Shown here one piece after another: positions 47,619-58,900 of a stretch of 64,000 bases of DNA. The DNA lies in contig CM082583.2 in the NCBI GenBank assembly GCA_040954595.2, positions 6,510,001 to 6,574,000 on the forward strand. Reading direction: 5' to 3'. Under the pieces are notes generated by a model, which made no database searches, was not told the origin of the DNA, and saw nothing but the letters and a program-made list of their open reading frames with translations. The DNA is from Balanoglossus misakiensis (lineage: Eukaryota; Hemichordata). The translations under genes and the position numbers were made by a program. Numbering within the stretch: the first letter of the stretch is position 1; each line of letters starts with the position of its first letter.

Positions 47619-50108
47619 CTACGAAGTCTTCTTTTTCTGTTTCTTCTTACCAAGTTTTCTTTTTCTGCTGACATACATGTGTTTCAGGAGAATCGGAGCG
47701 CCTGAAAGACAGGTAAATTTCAGTAAAGAATGTATTCCCGTTCTTGTTTTTCAGGTGAAAAACTCCTAATTGAAGCTGCATATAAAATTAATAAAAGTAC
47801 AGGTAACTTTGTTTTGAAAAAATTATCGGATCAACTTTCGCAGTTTCAGAATCAACGGCTATGAACTTGACAGGAATGCTCATGGATGTCGCTTGGGAAA
47901 AAACATAGATTCTCACAAGAATGTTGATTTCTTACTCAACTTCACTTACCAACACACACTCTAAGAAAGAGATCAAACCACAAATATAGCGGATAATTCC
48001 ATGAAAAATTCCATGCATTGGGAAGCTCCACGGAAAACTTTCCAGACTTGCTGTAGAGTGGTATTGCTTCATACAGGCAAATGGCTAAAAAAAATCACAA
48101 AAGGGAAAATTTACTACATAACTGCGTCTGCCAGTATTGCAGTTGTACCATCACTTAGAGTATACTGAAATAACAATGTTTCACATGTTACAATATAGTT
48201 CATTTACAGGAGTTTTTGCTTTGCAGTGTACCTACCTTCCAATAAAAATCCGAGTGGATACAATGGAATCCAGACAGTATATCTGAGCCACGTCAATAAC
48301 TGACTTTCTTTACCCAGAGCTGATAACATATAGAATGGGTACCTGAAACAGAAAAGAAAAGATTTCTCCACGGTCAATCCAGCAGCGAGTGAGAAAATCC
48401 CACATCACACAAATATGTTTTGAACAAGTTATTTCTAGATAAATCTTTGAAAAAATTCCCTTCATGTTTTAGTTATTCAGGCAAGTGTGACAGAAACTTC
48501 TTTGATGGTAGGGTAAAATTCATGGATGCGTTAGTTACTCTATAGCAGAATTGACGGTGATCAGAATATACCTGCCAATGATGAGAAAAACAGAGGGATG
48601 GGTAATACATGTAATACATAGATGCGCTATTTATTTCGGTGGTTTTACTTTTGCTGTTACCTGAACAGTTCAATGAGCGTCCACACCAAAACCAACCAGA
48701 AGACAGCTGACTTGTCGTACATCTCTGGTTCTGCTATGATCACAAAGAAGAGTAGAAAGTTGCGACCATATATCTGTTGGAAAACCAAACAAGGCGAAGA
48801 TGATTTTGCGTGAACTGTGTAACATCAAGTGGGTGAGTAAACTGAGTGATGTATATGATTAGATGATTTATGTGAGTGTTATATCTGATGTTAGTTTGCT
48901 ACTCTGTCTTCAGTAACTTAATCTACATGTGAATAATCAAATAACGTTCTTCCAGAGTGACACCAAGACGGAGTAAAAGTTGTAACGGATAATTTTAACA
49001 AACCTGCATCAGAGGCGGAATTACTTTCGTCTGAACTAAACCCACGGCTGGGTGGATCACCTCCAGTACTGCAGCTATCTGGCAGATGGATAAAACTCCT
49101 CCTGCTCTGTCAAATATGGCTTCAAAATTACCTGAAAGAATGAAACAGCATTTTGACAAACAAGTGCAACCCAATACAGTCTGACTGATGTGATCCTACA
49201 CTTGGGGTTCAAGGAGAGCGCCCTCTAGTGGCAAGTCTATCAGTCAGAAAAGTACAAGACACATGAAGTGTGTCCATAGGACAGATATATATCATACCAG
49301 TAACAGCACTACCAACAAGCTAGTAATGAAGTGCTGTGTGAAACATGAGGAAATAATTATTGCTGTAAAAACAAATCTTACCTGCACCAAGTTCATTTAG
49401 TCCCGATATCAGCATATATCCCACCAGAAAGAAACCGATGAACTGGAGCAAATTATAAATGAACAGATATCCCTTCTTGATATCATCAAAGGCTGAAAAC
49501 AAAAAACAAAAAAAATATAGGTATGTTGGCAATAGCTTTTATGAATTCACTTTCGTATGAGCTCTCTCTCTATACCTCTCTATCTCCCCCCCCCCCCACA
49601 CATACACACACAAACATAAACAAACAAACAACTTACATGCTTTTTCAGTGTCCTTCAATCTTTGTTCGAGTTCTCTCAGAGCTTCATTCGGATCTTCTGG
49701 CATATTTGCAGCTTGCTGGATTAGAAAAAAAGTGTGAGTCGTGATCTGAATGCAAATTCCAACGAGTTGTTCATGTCAGATCTCAAAAATTAAATTTTTT
49801 AAAAGCTTAGTAAAAACAGATATCCAGGTCTTCCCAAAATGTTTCACTTACATTTTCCAGCTCTTCATCTGTGTCATCTTCATTTTGCCATTTATCAAAA
49901 TCAATTCTTAGCCATGCGGGTTTCTTTTGTTGTTTTGTCAATCTCGGCCAGAAATATGCACCATCTTTGACAACATTGAATTCTACAGCTCTGGGGGTAA
50001 CTCTGTAGGTGCTTTGCTGTAACACAAAGTTGTGTTATGTTAATGAGAGTGGGGTCAGGGGTCAGGTGAGGAGCATTTTTTTACATTCAGGCAACTCTGG
50101 TCTTTGGA

Positions 50109-50180
<72 letters not shown>

Positions 50181-51212
50181 TATGATGATGATGATGATGA
50201 TGATGATGATGGCGATGGTGGTCATGGGAAACCAGAGCTCATTGCCTTACCTTTGGTTCTACATAATCGTAGAACTTCAGAATGAATTCGTAGACTTGTT
50301 CCCCTCCAGCTCCCACACCAACGCCTGTCAAAATAAAATTCAACAGAATTCAGATTGTGTGCTGCATGAAATTGGACAAGAGTTTAGGGAGCGAGACTTT
50401 AGGTCTCAGACAAGCCTACAGAGCATGATTGAGAATTCTCCGACCCCTGCTCACTATATCTACTATATGCAGCAATAGCCAACTTGTGAGTTGTTCTATG
50501 TTATAATATATGGCATAACATTACTGGTCAGCCAGCAATATTGTTGACAACTGAAGTCCCGAGTAGATCCAAATGTTTTAATGTTGGACTGCAATCATTT
50601 CCATTACTTGATACATGATGATGAACAAACGCTCTGAAATTATCACACATATATTACAGCTTATGTTTATTTAATATGTCATACCTTTGAAATGCATAAC
50701 TTCATTGGTGATGTCTACCTGTTCACTCTGTAGAATAATTTAACACAAAGAGAATAAACATCAGTACATTGCCGTCATTGGTTTGTTGGTCGAGCGGTCA
50801 AAGGTCACAGTGCTTTGTGCCTCCGTGTTTCAATGTAATCATCATTATAAGCCGCAAACGTGATTTAAAAATAACACCACGTGAATATGACTGATTTTCC
50901 CTCTTCGACAATGTCGCTTAAGTCGTTCAGCTGCGTAATTAATTTCCAAAATGAGGCCCAGGTGATACACAGACGATCGTTTCTCCGATCTCCAGGTCAA
51001 ATGGTAAACTGATGAGTGATTGTACAACAGCGAGTATGCCGCGCCGATCGGTAGAGAAACGTCGATCGGGGGTACTTTTGCTCCTTGCCAAAAGAAAGTC
51101 GGTTGCTCAGTCAATCACGTAAACCCACCTGCACGTCCTTCAGATCCACTTTCAGGGTAATATTATCATTGCTTTGAGCCCAGAGAACGATCGGGCAAGG
51201 AAGATCAGCCAT
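47619..51212 (-). CDS. HACD3: Very-long-chain (3R)-3-hydroxyacyl-CoA dehydratase 3
   Basis: A complete 373-aa protein (human HACD3 is about 362) in 11 exons: 51212-51129, 50727-50685, 50324-50251, 50016-49852, 49715-49637, 49492-49382, 49131-49004, 48773-48661, 48342-48236, 48084-47950 and 47701-47619. All phases join. It is an ER membrane enzyme that dehydrates 3-hydroxyacyl-CoA in very-long-chain fatty-acid elongation. Residues 1 to about 105 form the p23/CS-like domain (IVLWAQSNDNITLKVDL...; WPRLTKQQKKPAWLRIDFDKW), which marks HACD3 among the HACD paralogues. A charged linker follows, then the multi-helix PTPLA domain from KKGYLFIYNLLQFIGF. The family motif RYPFYML (266-272) and the LRYTVWIPLYPLG block are intact. 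The C-terminus ends KKTS, a dilysine KKXX ER-retrieval signal. The gene follows DAPK1 on the same strand. Confidence 0.95.
49218..49231 (-). promoter_or_regulatory. CTCF-like site in HACD3 intron 6
   Basis: CCACTAGAGGGCGC on the minus strand fits the 14-position animal CTCF core consensus CCASYAGRKGGCRS at every position. Occupancy is unknown. Confidence 0.45.
49590..49632. repeat. Compound C-run / (CA)n / (CAAA)n microsatellite
   Basis: A C homopolymer, CA repeats and CAAA repeats lie in HACD3 intron 5 and begin within about 5 bases of the exon 5 donor at 49637. Confidence 0.85.
50110..50212. repeat. (ATG)n trinucleotide microsatellite
   Basis: Nearly pure ATG repeat in HACD3 intron 3, about 40 bases after the exon 3 donor. 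It gives a spurious poly-Met translation. Confidence 0.95.
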
Positions 51213-51723
51213 GATGATGCACGCCCGCAGCAGGCCATACTCGCAGTTATTTTGTTTATTGTTCAAGCCGGCGGACCCCCTAAGCTATCCCAATATTTCT
51301 ATGATGTTTTTCAAACAGTCTCCTTAAGATTTCGGGAATCACCAATATCACAAAAACAAGTTGTTTTTAAATTTCATTTCGGGATTCGACTTCTGTTTCC
51401 CGGGGACAAAATCAGTTATATTCTGCGAAACGACGAAACATGACCTCTGCCTTAGTCGATACCATAGGGGCCAATCATCAAAACGAAGGCTTCATGTGTT
51501 GAAAACAATAATAAGTAACAAACCACACACTACCAGAAGGCTATGGTATTCTTATTGGTTGTTATTGTTTATCATAAATAATAAATATGAAAGCAATATT
51601 GTACATAAATATCAACAGAATTAATACACCATGCAAGTTAAATGGACATTGAGTTGATGACATTGGATCGCAATGTTATCAGTTGGGAAAATGTTACAAG
51701 AGTTAGACTACACTAACAAAAAA

Positions 51724-51813
51724 TAACCCTTTCACCACCATGGTTTGGTCCAAATCCATTGTAATCTAGGATGAAATTGGACCTCTGTAAAGGATATTGG
51801 GGTGAAAGGGTTA
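51724..51813. mobile_element. 90-bp inverted-repeat mini-element
   Basis: The perfect 13-bp termini TAACCCTTTCACC and GGTGAAAGGGTTA bound the element. A diverged relative lies at about 57765-57855, sharing internal blocks such as AAATTGGACCTCTG, so this is a dispersed family. It is too short to encode anything. Confidence 0.7.
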
Positions 51814-52873
51814 ACAAAGTTGAGTGCGTTAATGATGTACAAGAGTAGTGAATAATGCTGTTGTTGTTGTGACAGGGGATGGGTTTTAACTTCAGGACAG
51901 GATGGTGGATAACTGCTGACACATTCTCCATGTGACTATCAACTGTACCACCTACATGTAACCCCCGCCCGATGTAAACCTTACCCCAAAAATTTAAACA
52001 AATATTGTCTTGTCATCACTTAAACTAAAACTGTTGGTTATGGTGAGGAGTCTCCTAACATTGCATAATCAGCACAGAAAAAAAATCAAAACACATTAAT
52101 TGGTGTTTGGACATGCATCGTCAAAATCATTTCTACCAGAAAAGATATAAGAATTAAAGGCTAAAGGAAAGTACTTTTGATGCAATTACATATTAGATAA
52201 CATGGGAATGTGTTAGTACTTGATATATGAGGTAAATATGTACCACTTTTATAACCCTTGATCTTTAAAACTCTGTACATATAAGAACATCGCTTTCTAA
52301 AATCATAAACATAAAAACATTGTACACTGTACTGTTTTCTTGGGTAGGCACCTATAACATACTGCATGATTTTATTGCTTGAAAAAATAACAGCTTTAAT
52401 CAGCTATCAATTAACTTATAAAAACAGAAGTTGAACATTGCTTCATATGGACATGAGGTGGGTGTACCTAATTTGAATATTTTCAATTTAAATAACAGTC
52501 ACATGGCCATGCATCGTTCAAGACCTAACAATGTAGCATTCCTAGAAAGGAAGTTTAAAAAAAGTACTTAATGTATGCAGACAAGCTGTACTGTGGAACT
52601 AGCACGGAAACATAAAAGCTGTCCAATAGTTCATAATACTCAAGAATATTCACTATCATGACAAGATATTTTTTTTACAGTTTTTCAAACTAAAATACTG
52701 TTAAATATCAAAAACAAGTTAAATGTAAATATTTTGATATTTGAATATTTTGGCATGTGCATTTGTACAACGGATATGAATTGGTTCAGAAATAAGGCTG
52801 CCCTACTGAATCGCTAAACCATCATGAGGGGCTGAAGTGAGGTTTCTTGGGTATTAATCCCTGGTATGATCCC

Positions 52874-52901
52874 GGGGGGTGGGGGTGGGGGTGGGGTGGG
52901 G
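52874..52901 (+). other. Putative G-quadruplex tract
   Basis: Five consecutive G runs of 4-6 bases separated by single T residues on the + strand. It lies opposite the probable DAPK1 3' UTR and upstream of HACD3. Confidence 0.6.
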
Positions 52902-54497
52902 ATTGGTGGCACTTAAGGTTTATAATATGGTGGGGTTATATACAGTAGTCAGTTACCTGTGTTGTAACAAATTAGAAGTAGGATGGGGGTGGGGATTGGG
53001 CATGTTAGTTGTCGGTGGGGTTCTGGGAGAAAGTTTCTTTTAGTCATTACAGGCCACACAGGTTTGGGATGACGAGGCTTGGATTGAGGTAATAATGGGC
53101 CTACAAGAAGTCCCTGGTGGGAGGTTCAGGCTGATTGATAGGACAATCGGTGGGTTAATTCACCAATAGTGAATTAGGGATTTTCAAAAGGTGGAGGACG
53201 TGAGGATTTCCTGGTGGTGCAGTTACTCAGGGGAGGGCTTCCAAACAATTTGGTCAAAGGTCATGATAACAGAAATCTGACAGTACGTGTCAGATTCCAG
53301 TGGTTGTCACAGAGCATAAAATGCAAGTAAATGTACATCAAGGTGGATTTAAATCCAACCAAATAGACGTGCAACAGTAATTCTGTGGTCTTCAACAGTA
53401 TACAAACAATGCATGAAAATCAAGATGGAGTATTCTTTACCCATGCCTAGCCCCACCCTGACTCCTAACTCAAATCAAAATCCTTTTCATGAATTGTGAA
53501 CATAAGTAAAAGTTAAAAATCATTTTTATACTTTCAATGGCTTTGCATTTAATGTGTTTGAAATTTCATTTCATGTTTTGTTTGGCCTAGGCACCAGTTT
53601 GGAAGACAAATGAAATAAAAATCTTGGTACCTACATCAACAATTCAGTGAAAAAATCATATTATACAGAAAACTTTGCAATTTCATTCTTTTATAGACAT
53701 TTTCATAATTTTTCTAGGAATTTCTTATCATAAAAATGGACAAATTCATCACAGTACTAAACTTGTTTTAAAAATTAAGAAAATAAAGCATCTGTCATAA
53801 ATTCAGTCACATTGCAAAGAGGATTAAAATCAGACCAACAAATTCACAATTCACCTGTCTGTAAAAAAATGTCAAGTAGAATAAAAAGTTTTGAACAATC
53901 CCCAAATAAAGGACAGACTACATTTTAAGTTCTTTTCACTGAAAGTACATGTCAGAAACCTGCTGGCATCATTTTCGAGAAAATTTTAAGTTACGGTTTG
54001 AAAGGAATAAATAAAGGAAATTCAAGTTAAATATAAGACAGAAAATGAAGTTTAAGCATTCTTTCGAATCTGAAATTCATACCAACATCAAATATTACAA
54101 ATGTCAGGGAAAAAAGCAAATGAAATAAAAACAAAACTCTACCATATCATGGCAGTAGATGTACTTTCCCAACTGTAGATAGAAAAACACAAATCTACAA
54201 AATCAGTACAAATTTATGTCAAAGTTTAAAATTTGAGACAATTCTTCATTATAAAATCTCATGCAAGTTTTTGAGTTGTCCAGTGTATTGGCACAATAGT
54301 AGCTGGATGCTATTGGATGATTTGAGTTGAAATCTTTCTTCACATCAAGATATTAGCTAATATTCAAGATGACAATACCGTAGATTCAAGCTTTGGCTAA
54401 GAGTTTTAAAAAGTACAGCAGGATTTCCTTTGTAGAAAAAAATCCATTACTCTTTGCGATTTATGTAATAAAAATTGATACACCTTAAAAATCTTGA

Positions 54498-54503
54498 TTT
54501 ATT
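54498..54503 (-). terminator. Candidate poly(A) signal of DAPK1
   Basis: AATAAA on the minus strand about 185 bases past the DAPK1 stop. Another lies at about 52374, so a longer 3' UTR is equally possible. Confidence 0.35.
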
Positions 54504-54685
54504 GTAAAGTCTTTTCACAAGCACTGGCCAACTTTAACTCAGTACCAAATTTTATGCTTCAAATCTGTTTTCAGCAAGATCTGACTTTTTTCAGCAAGGT
54601 TTCTGTAATGTTAGGTCACACACACCGCAGTCATTTCCACCTGACTGAACTGGTTAAAACCAGTTGTAACCAGTTCAGGTTGCGT

Positions 54686-55915
54686 TCACCTTGATGCTAC
54701 AGAGCTTGCTGAATTACTGGTGGGCATATCTTCCGTAACGTGCTGCGGAGGCATGAACTTAAACAAGGGAGCGCTGTTCATGACGACTTCCACGGCGTCC
54801 ATGCGACCGAGCTCTCTCAGCCGGAGGATGAGGCTCCCGATGGTGCTGTCCGGCCGGCAGCTCCACTCCTGCAGAATCCGATCGGTGGGGCTCTCCGCCT
54901 CGTTGAGGCTGGAGCACAGCTGCGGGTCTATCCGGGGCAGGCAGTCGCCCAGGCCCAGGGAGAGAGCCAAGAGGCACCAGTCGCGCCCCATGGGCTCCGG
55001 CGGATCCAAGAGCATGCTGAGCTGCCGGCGGGTGTGGGGATGTAAATGAAGCAGAGGTAGAGAAGCACCGAACGTAATACTGGAGCCGAGAGTCTGGCTG
55101 GTGAAGCACAGCAGGTCGGTCAGCGACTCCATGCTGTCGCTGTTCCTGTTGAGTATTTCAGTTTTGTTCTCCAGCTGGGCCTGGAATATCTCCTTCGGGT
55201 GGAAGGCAGTGACCTGAAGACTGTTGACCGGCTGCTTGTCGCTGATCGACTTCAGCTGCGAGGCGCTGAGCACGAACTTGGTCGTCAGCAAGCCCGGGTA
55301 GCACTCCGTGACGACCTGGTCGATCAGGTGGCTCAGATCCTCCATGAAGATGAAGCACGCCTGCTTGGACTCGCTGGGGCCCCGCACACAGATCAAGATG
55401 GCCTCCCCGTCGGCCGTGAGGATCACCAGCGATTCCATGTTCCCCCCGACGCACTTAGCACCCAGCTGCCACAGGGTCAGCTCGTTCTCCAGCGTGTCGC
55501 TCTCCTGCTGGAAGTTCCGCCGCAGGGCCAACTGCACCCGGGGGAAGAGCCCCGCCGGGAAGGCACCGCCGCAGTCGGCCAGCTGTATCCGGATCCCCCC
55601 GTAGACGTCGTAGTTCCCGTTCTCGTCCGACTCCTCCCACAGGCTCGGGGAGCTGGGCTCGGTCCTGATCAGACTGGGGAACTCGCACGTAGCACCGGTG
55701 CCTTGAACACAGATATCAAGGGCTTCCAACAACTGAATCAAATCGTCCAGGTCCTCTGAGTTCTGGAATAACTGATGCATGTACTGGAGACTGTAGTTGC
55801 CGCTGGCCTGGTCGATGTGTTCGTACGACAAAAGCTGGGCAATGACATTAGTAGACAACCACCTGGGGTCTATCACGATGATTTCTCTCAAAAGCTCACC
55901 ATCGAAACATTGCAC
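54686..55915 (-). CDS. DAPK1: DAPK1 terminal exon (COR end, death domain)
   Basis: A single large exon of 409 codons plus stop. It starts at an acceptor TTTTCGCAG, includes the COR motif IVIDPRWLSTNVIAQLL, a middle region with VYGGIRIQLADCGGAFPAGLF, and the death domain in its last quarter. Its GC content is far above the surroundings, which makes the opposite strand and other frames look open; those ORFs are shadows. Confidence 0.93.
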   Translation of the reverse strand: MQCFDGELLREIIVIDPRWLSTNVIAQLLSYEHIDQASGNYSLQYMHQLFQNSEDLDDLIQLLEALDICVQGTGATCEFPSLIRTEPSSPSLWEESDENGNYDVYGGIRIQLADCGGAFPAGLFPRVQLALRRNFQQESDTLENELTLWQLGAKCVGGNMESLVILTADGEAILICVRGPSESKQACFIFMEDLSHLIDQVVTECYPGLLTTKFVLSASQLKSISDKQPVNSLQVTAFHPKEIFQAQLENKTEILNRNSDSMESLTDLLCFTSQTLGSSITFGASLPLLHLHPHTRRQLSMLLDPPEPMGRDWCLLALSLGLGDCLPRIDPQLCSSLNEAESPTDRILQEWSCRPDSTIGSLILRLRELGRMDAVEVVMNSAPLFKFMPPQHVTEDMPTSNSASSVASR

Positions 55916-58900
55916 CTGCGAAAACAAGACAGATTAAATCAAAACTGTGTAGTAAGATAGACATGAATTTTTCTGAATTACTTTCTTGAACATAGGATAG
56001 CAAATAGCATTCCTGGTTAGATTTTTAAAATAACGATACATAATCTTTAATCAGCAATTATTTCAACCGTTCAGAAATGGCCACGTTACCTCTCCCATAC
56101 TCTGAAGCTGTCGGAGTATCTCAATGAAATGCCCTTCTCCAGCCAACGGGTTGATCTGTTTGTGGACTGCATCCACAAACTGTTGCCATGACAGCACTGG
56201 AAACGACGCATAGGTCTTCCTCCATGCTGGTAACATACTGAGCACCGTCTCAAACAGAGTTGTGACAGGAGATTCCATCTGTAGATCAGACATTATATAA
56301 TTTCAAAAACACAGAAGAAAAACCATTTGCACATACATATTCCCCGTCTACTTTTAACATAACTGTTGCATGCATCCAGTCAGTGTCAACATTCTCACAA
56401 ATAATAAAGTCCCCTGGCTGGAATATTTTCACCCAAACCTACCCTGATGGCGGCATTTTTCAGATTGGACAGGTACGTCCGAAGCAGCTTCATTTCTTTG
56501 GAAGACGAGGAGTGGGCGTCCGACACAAAAAGCATGTCGCAAATGTCAAACTGTCTCCCGTAGGTCTTTTTCACCTGGTACAGCACGACATTGCCTTCGC
56601 CACTCACATACTCTCCAGTGGAGGTCTTTGGACAGTTGACAGTGTCCGGGTGTGTGCCAATTAGTATCACTTTCATAAGAGAGGTAAATTTCCCACAGAA
56701 ACCTATGATGAGAGGAAGAGATGTTACACCGAGATTAAAAATAATCACCACATGCATTATTGTTAATTCTATCATCCTTGAACTTGGGGGGGGGGGGAAG
56801 AAATGTGAGAAGATGGTTTATTTGTTATTTGGAGTATGAGGATGACGTTTTTTCTCTGGTTTGTTAATACTAACATTGTAATATTTTGAGTAAATCTCTG
56901 ATTGTAGGGGGCGCTCTGCGACATACACTGTATACCGCCAATTACCGGGAGTACAGTTGTAATACACATGTACTATTTTAGAGCGGCCACCTGTCAGACT
57001 GTAGCCTGAATATCTGCAATAGTGCATTTACACAGTGTCACAAACTCTCTCTTAAGTTAAGTTTCATGATCCAATAATGCCAAAGAAAATATGAATGAGG
57101 TGTTTCACATGCAAATGATTAATTTTTGGTCCATGGGTCAAATATGATAAAGTGTAACATGTTATGATTAAGATGTGGTGGTGACATATAATTAATCTTA
57201 ACGAGCAGCATGGTTACATCTTGACAGACCCAAATATTCTGTGGTACAATTAAGAAAGACATGTACAGGACTCTTAGTTTCATATAGAGGAGCGATCTCA
57301 CTATGACTGTCAACTCTATTGGGGGTATTGCCAAATTAATTACCGAAGTTCAAACACGAAGAAGTTCTCTTACCAATAGGTTCTGCCACAGGCAATCTAC
57401 TCTTCAACAGGTTCATCCAATAACAGACTTGACTGTACTGCACTTCATAAGGATCTTCCAGGTTGAAAACAATTGCATAGATGGCACTGGGATCGCCCAC
57501 AAAATGGCTGTAGGCCGTGTGGTACTGCTCACGCCCTCCAAACTCCCACACGCTGAACTCGCCAGCACCTGGTAATTGAGAACACAAAAAGCTTGTATAC
57601 AGTCGAATAAAACAAGAACATCACAGAAGAACAACCAAAATGATCAATTACAGTTGTGAGATGTACTGGAAACTGAGGGATAACTTGTTTTTAGTTCAAG
57701 ATTTCTGTACCGAAACTTTGAGAAATCAGAGGGTACATTATGGCAACTTTGAAGTGAGAGATTAACTGCACAGACCATGGTTCAGTCCAAACCTACATGT
57801 ATTGTTTCCTGTGGTAAAATTGGACCTCTGCAAAGGGAACCGGGGGTGAAAGCATTCAGATAATTCTCTAGTAACGAACACAAACCTGGCACCGCAATGG
57901 TGTGAATATCGATTCCCTTAGTACTGATGTATTCCACGGAATTATTGTTGGAACTGATCCGTCGTTGCTCCCTGACCGGTCGGTGGCTATCCTTGCTGAT
58001 GTACTTCTTCGGAGACGACTTTCCCATGAACGCCAGGTTGCTCCGGGACACCCGGAATAAACCCCGGAAGTAGCCACACTTCAGCGTGTCGATGAGGGTG
58101 GTTTTACCCACCCCCGTGTGACCCAGGACTTTTAATTTCACCCGGCTGATGGAAGACGACGTAGCCTCCAGCTGCTGGACGTACAAATCACGTGATTTCT
58201 CCTGATGAGATAAGGAGAGGAAAGTTGGATAAAAAAAAACTTCATAAATCTGAAACTGTAAAATTGATATTCTTGCTTTCATGTCTAGTTTAGGGGATTG
58301 CTTTGAGCAGACAACGACCACAGAAATGTCAACTGATAATTAATGGCTATACACGCAACCTTCAGGAAATTACATTATTTTGCTGACTTTGACATCAATC
58401 TAACAACAGACAGTGGAGACCACAAGGAGATTTCTAACACTAACAGATACGAGCATGCAGTGTAAATTACCCTGTTATTCCTTCAAACCATACCCAAGCT
58501 CCACCCAAAAATTAAAACTTACCGTTCGCAACTTGAATAGTAACTCTGTAATGTCCTCCTGTTGTTCCATGACAGCCACTTGTTCCGCAGTGAGGCCATC
58601 CTGGCAAAAAATGAGAATTCCAAATCAATCACACTGAGTTGCCGATCAACATTTGGAAGAGAATCATACAATAAACAACAATAACAACAACAACCACAAC
58701 AACACCATGGTACTTACCTCATTCTTAGCTTCCATATTAGCACCAGCACAGCACAGATACCGAACAACCTCTAAATGGCCGTGTCTGGCTGATAACATCA
58801 AGGGCGTCACCCCATGCTGCAAGGGAATGGAAGTAAAACATACAAGTGTATCTTTACATGAAAATGATGACTTAGGAAAACAAGATTCATAGGGCTGGAG

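Larger units (their letters stand above)
51213..54685. other. HACD3 upstream region and probable DAPK1 3' UTR
   Basis: No gene is recognised. The stretch near 54685 follows the DAPK1 stop and is likely its 3' UTR; the part near 51213 should hold the HACD3 promoter. It contains a 90-bp TIR element (51724-51813) and a G-rich quadruplex-prone tract (52874-52901). The rest is AT-rich. Confidence 0.65.

Noticed and set aside
50104-50478. Poly-Met frame of 124 codons
   Set aside because: Produced by the ATG microsatellite in HACD3 intron 3 and the antisense of exon 3.
50780-50825. tRNA A-box-like sequence (TGGTCGAGCGGTC)
   Set aside because: No B box at the right distance and no cloverleaf; it falls in an HACD3 intron.
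55199-55759. 186-codon plus-strand frame
   Set aside because: It is the antisense shadow of the GC-rich DAPK1 terminal exon.
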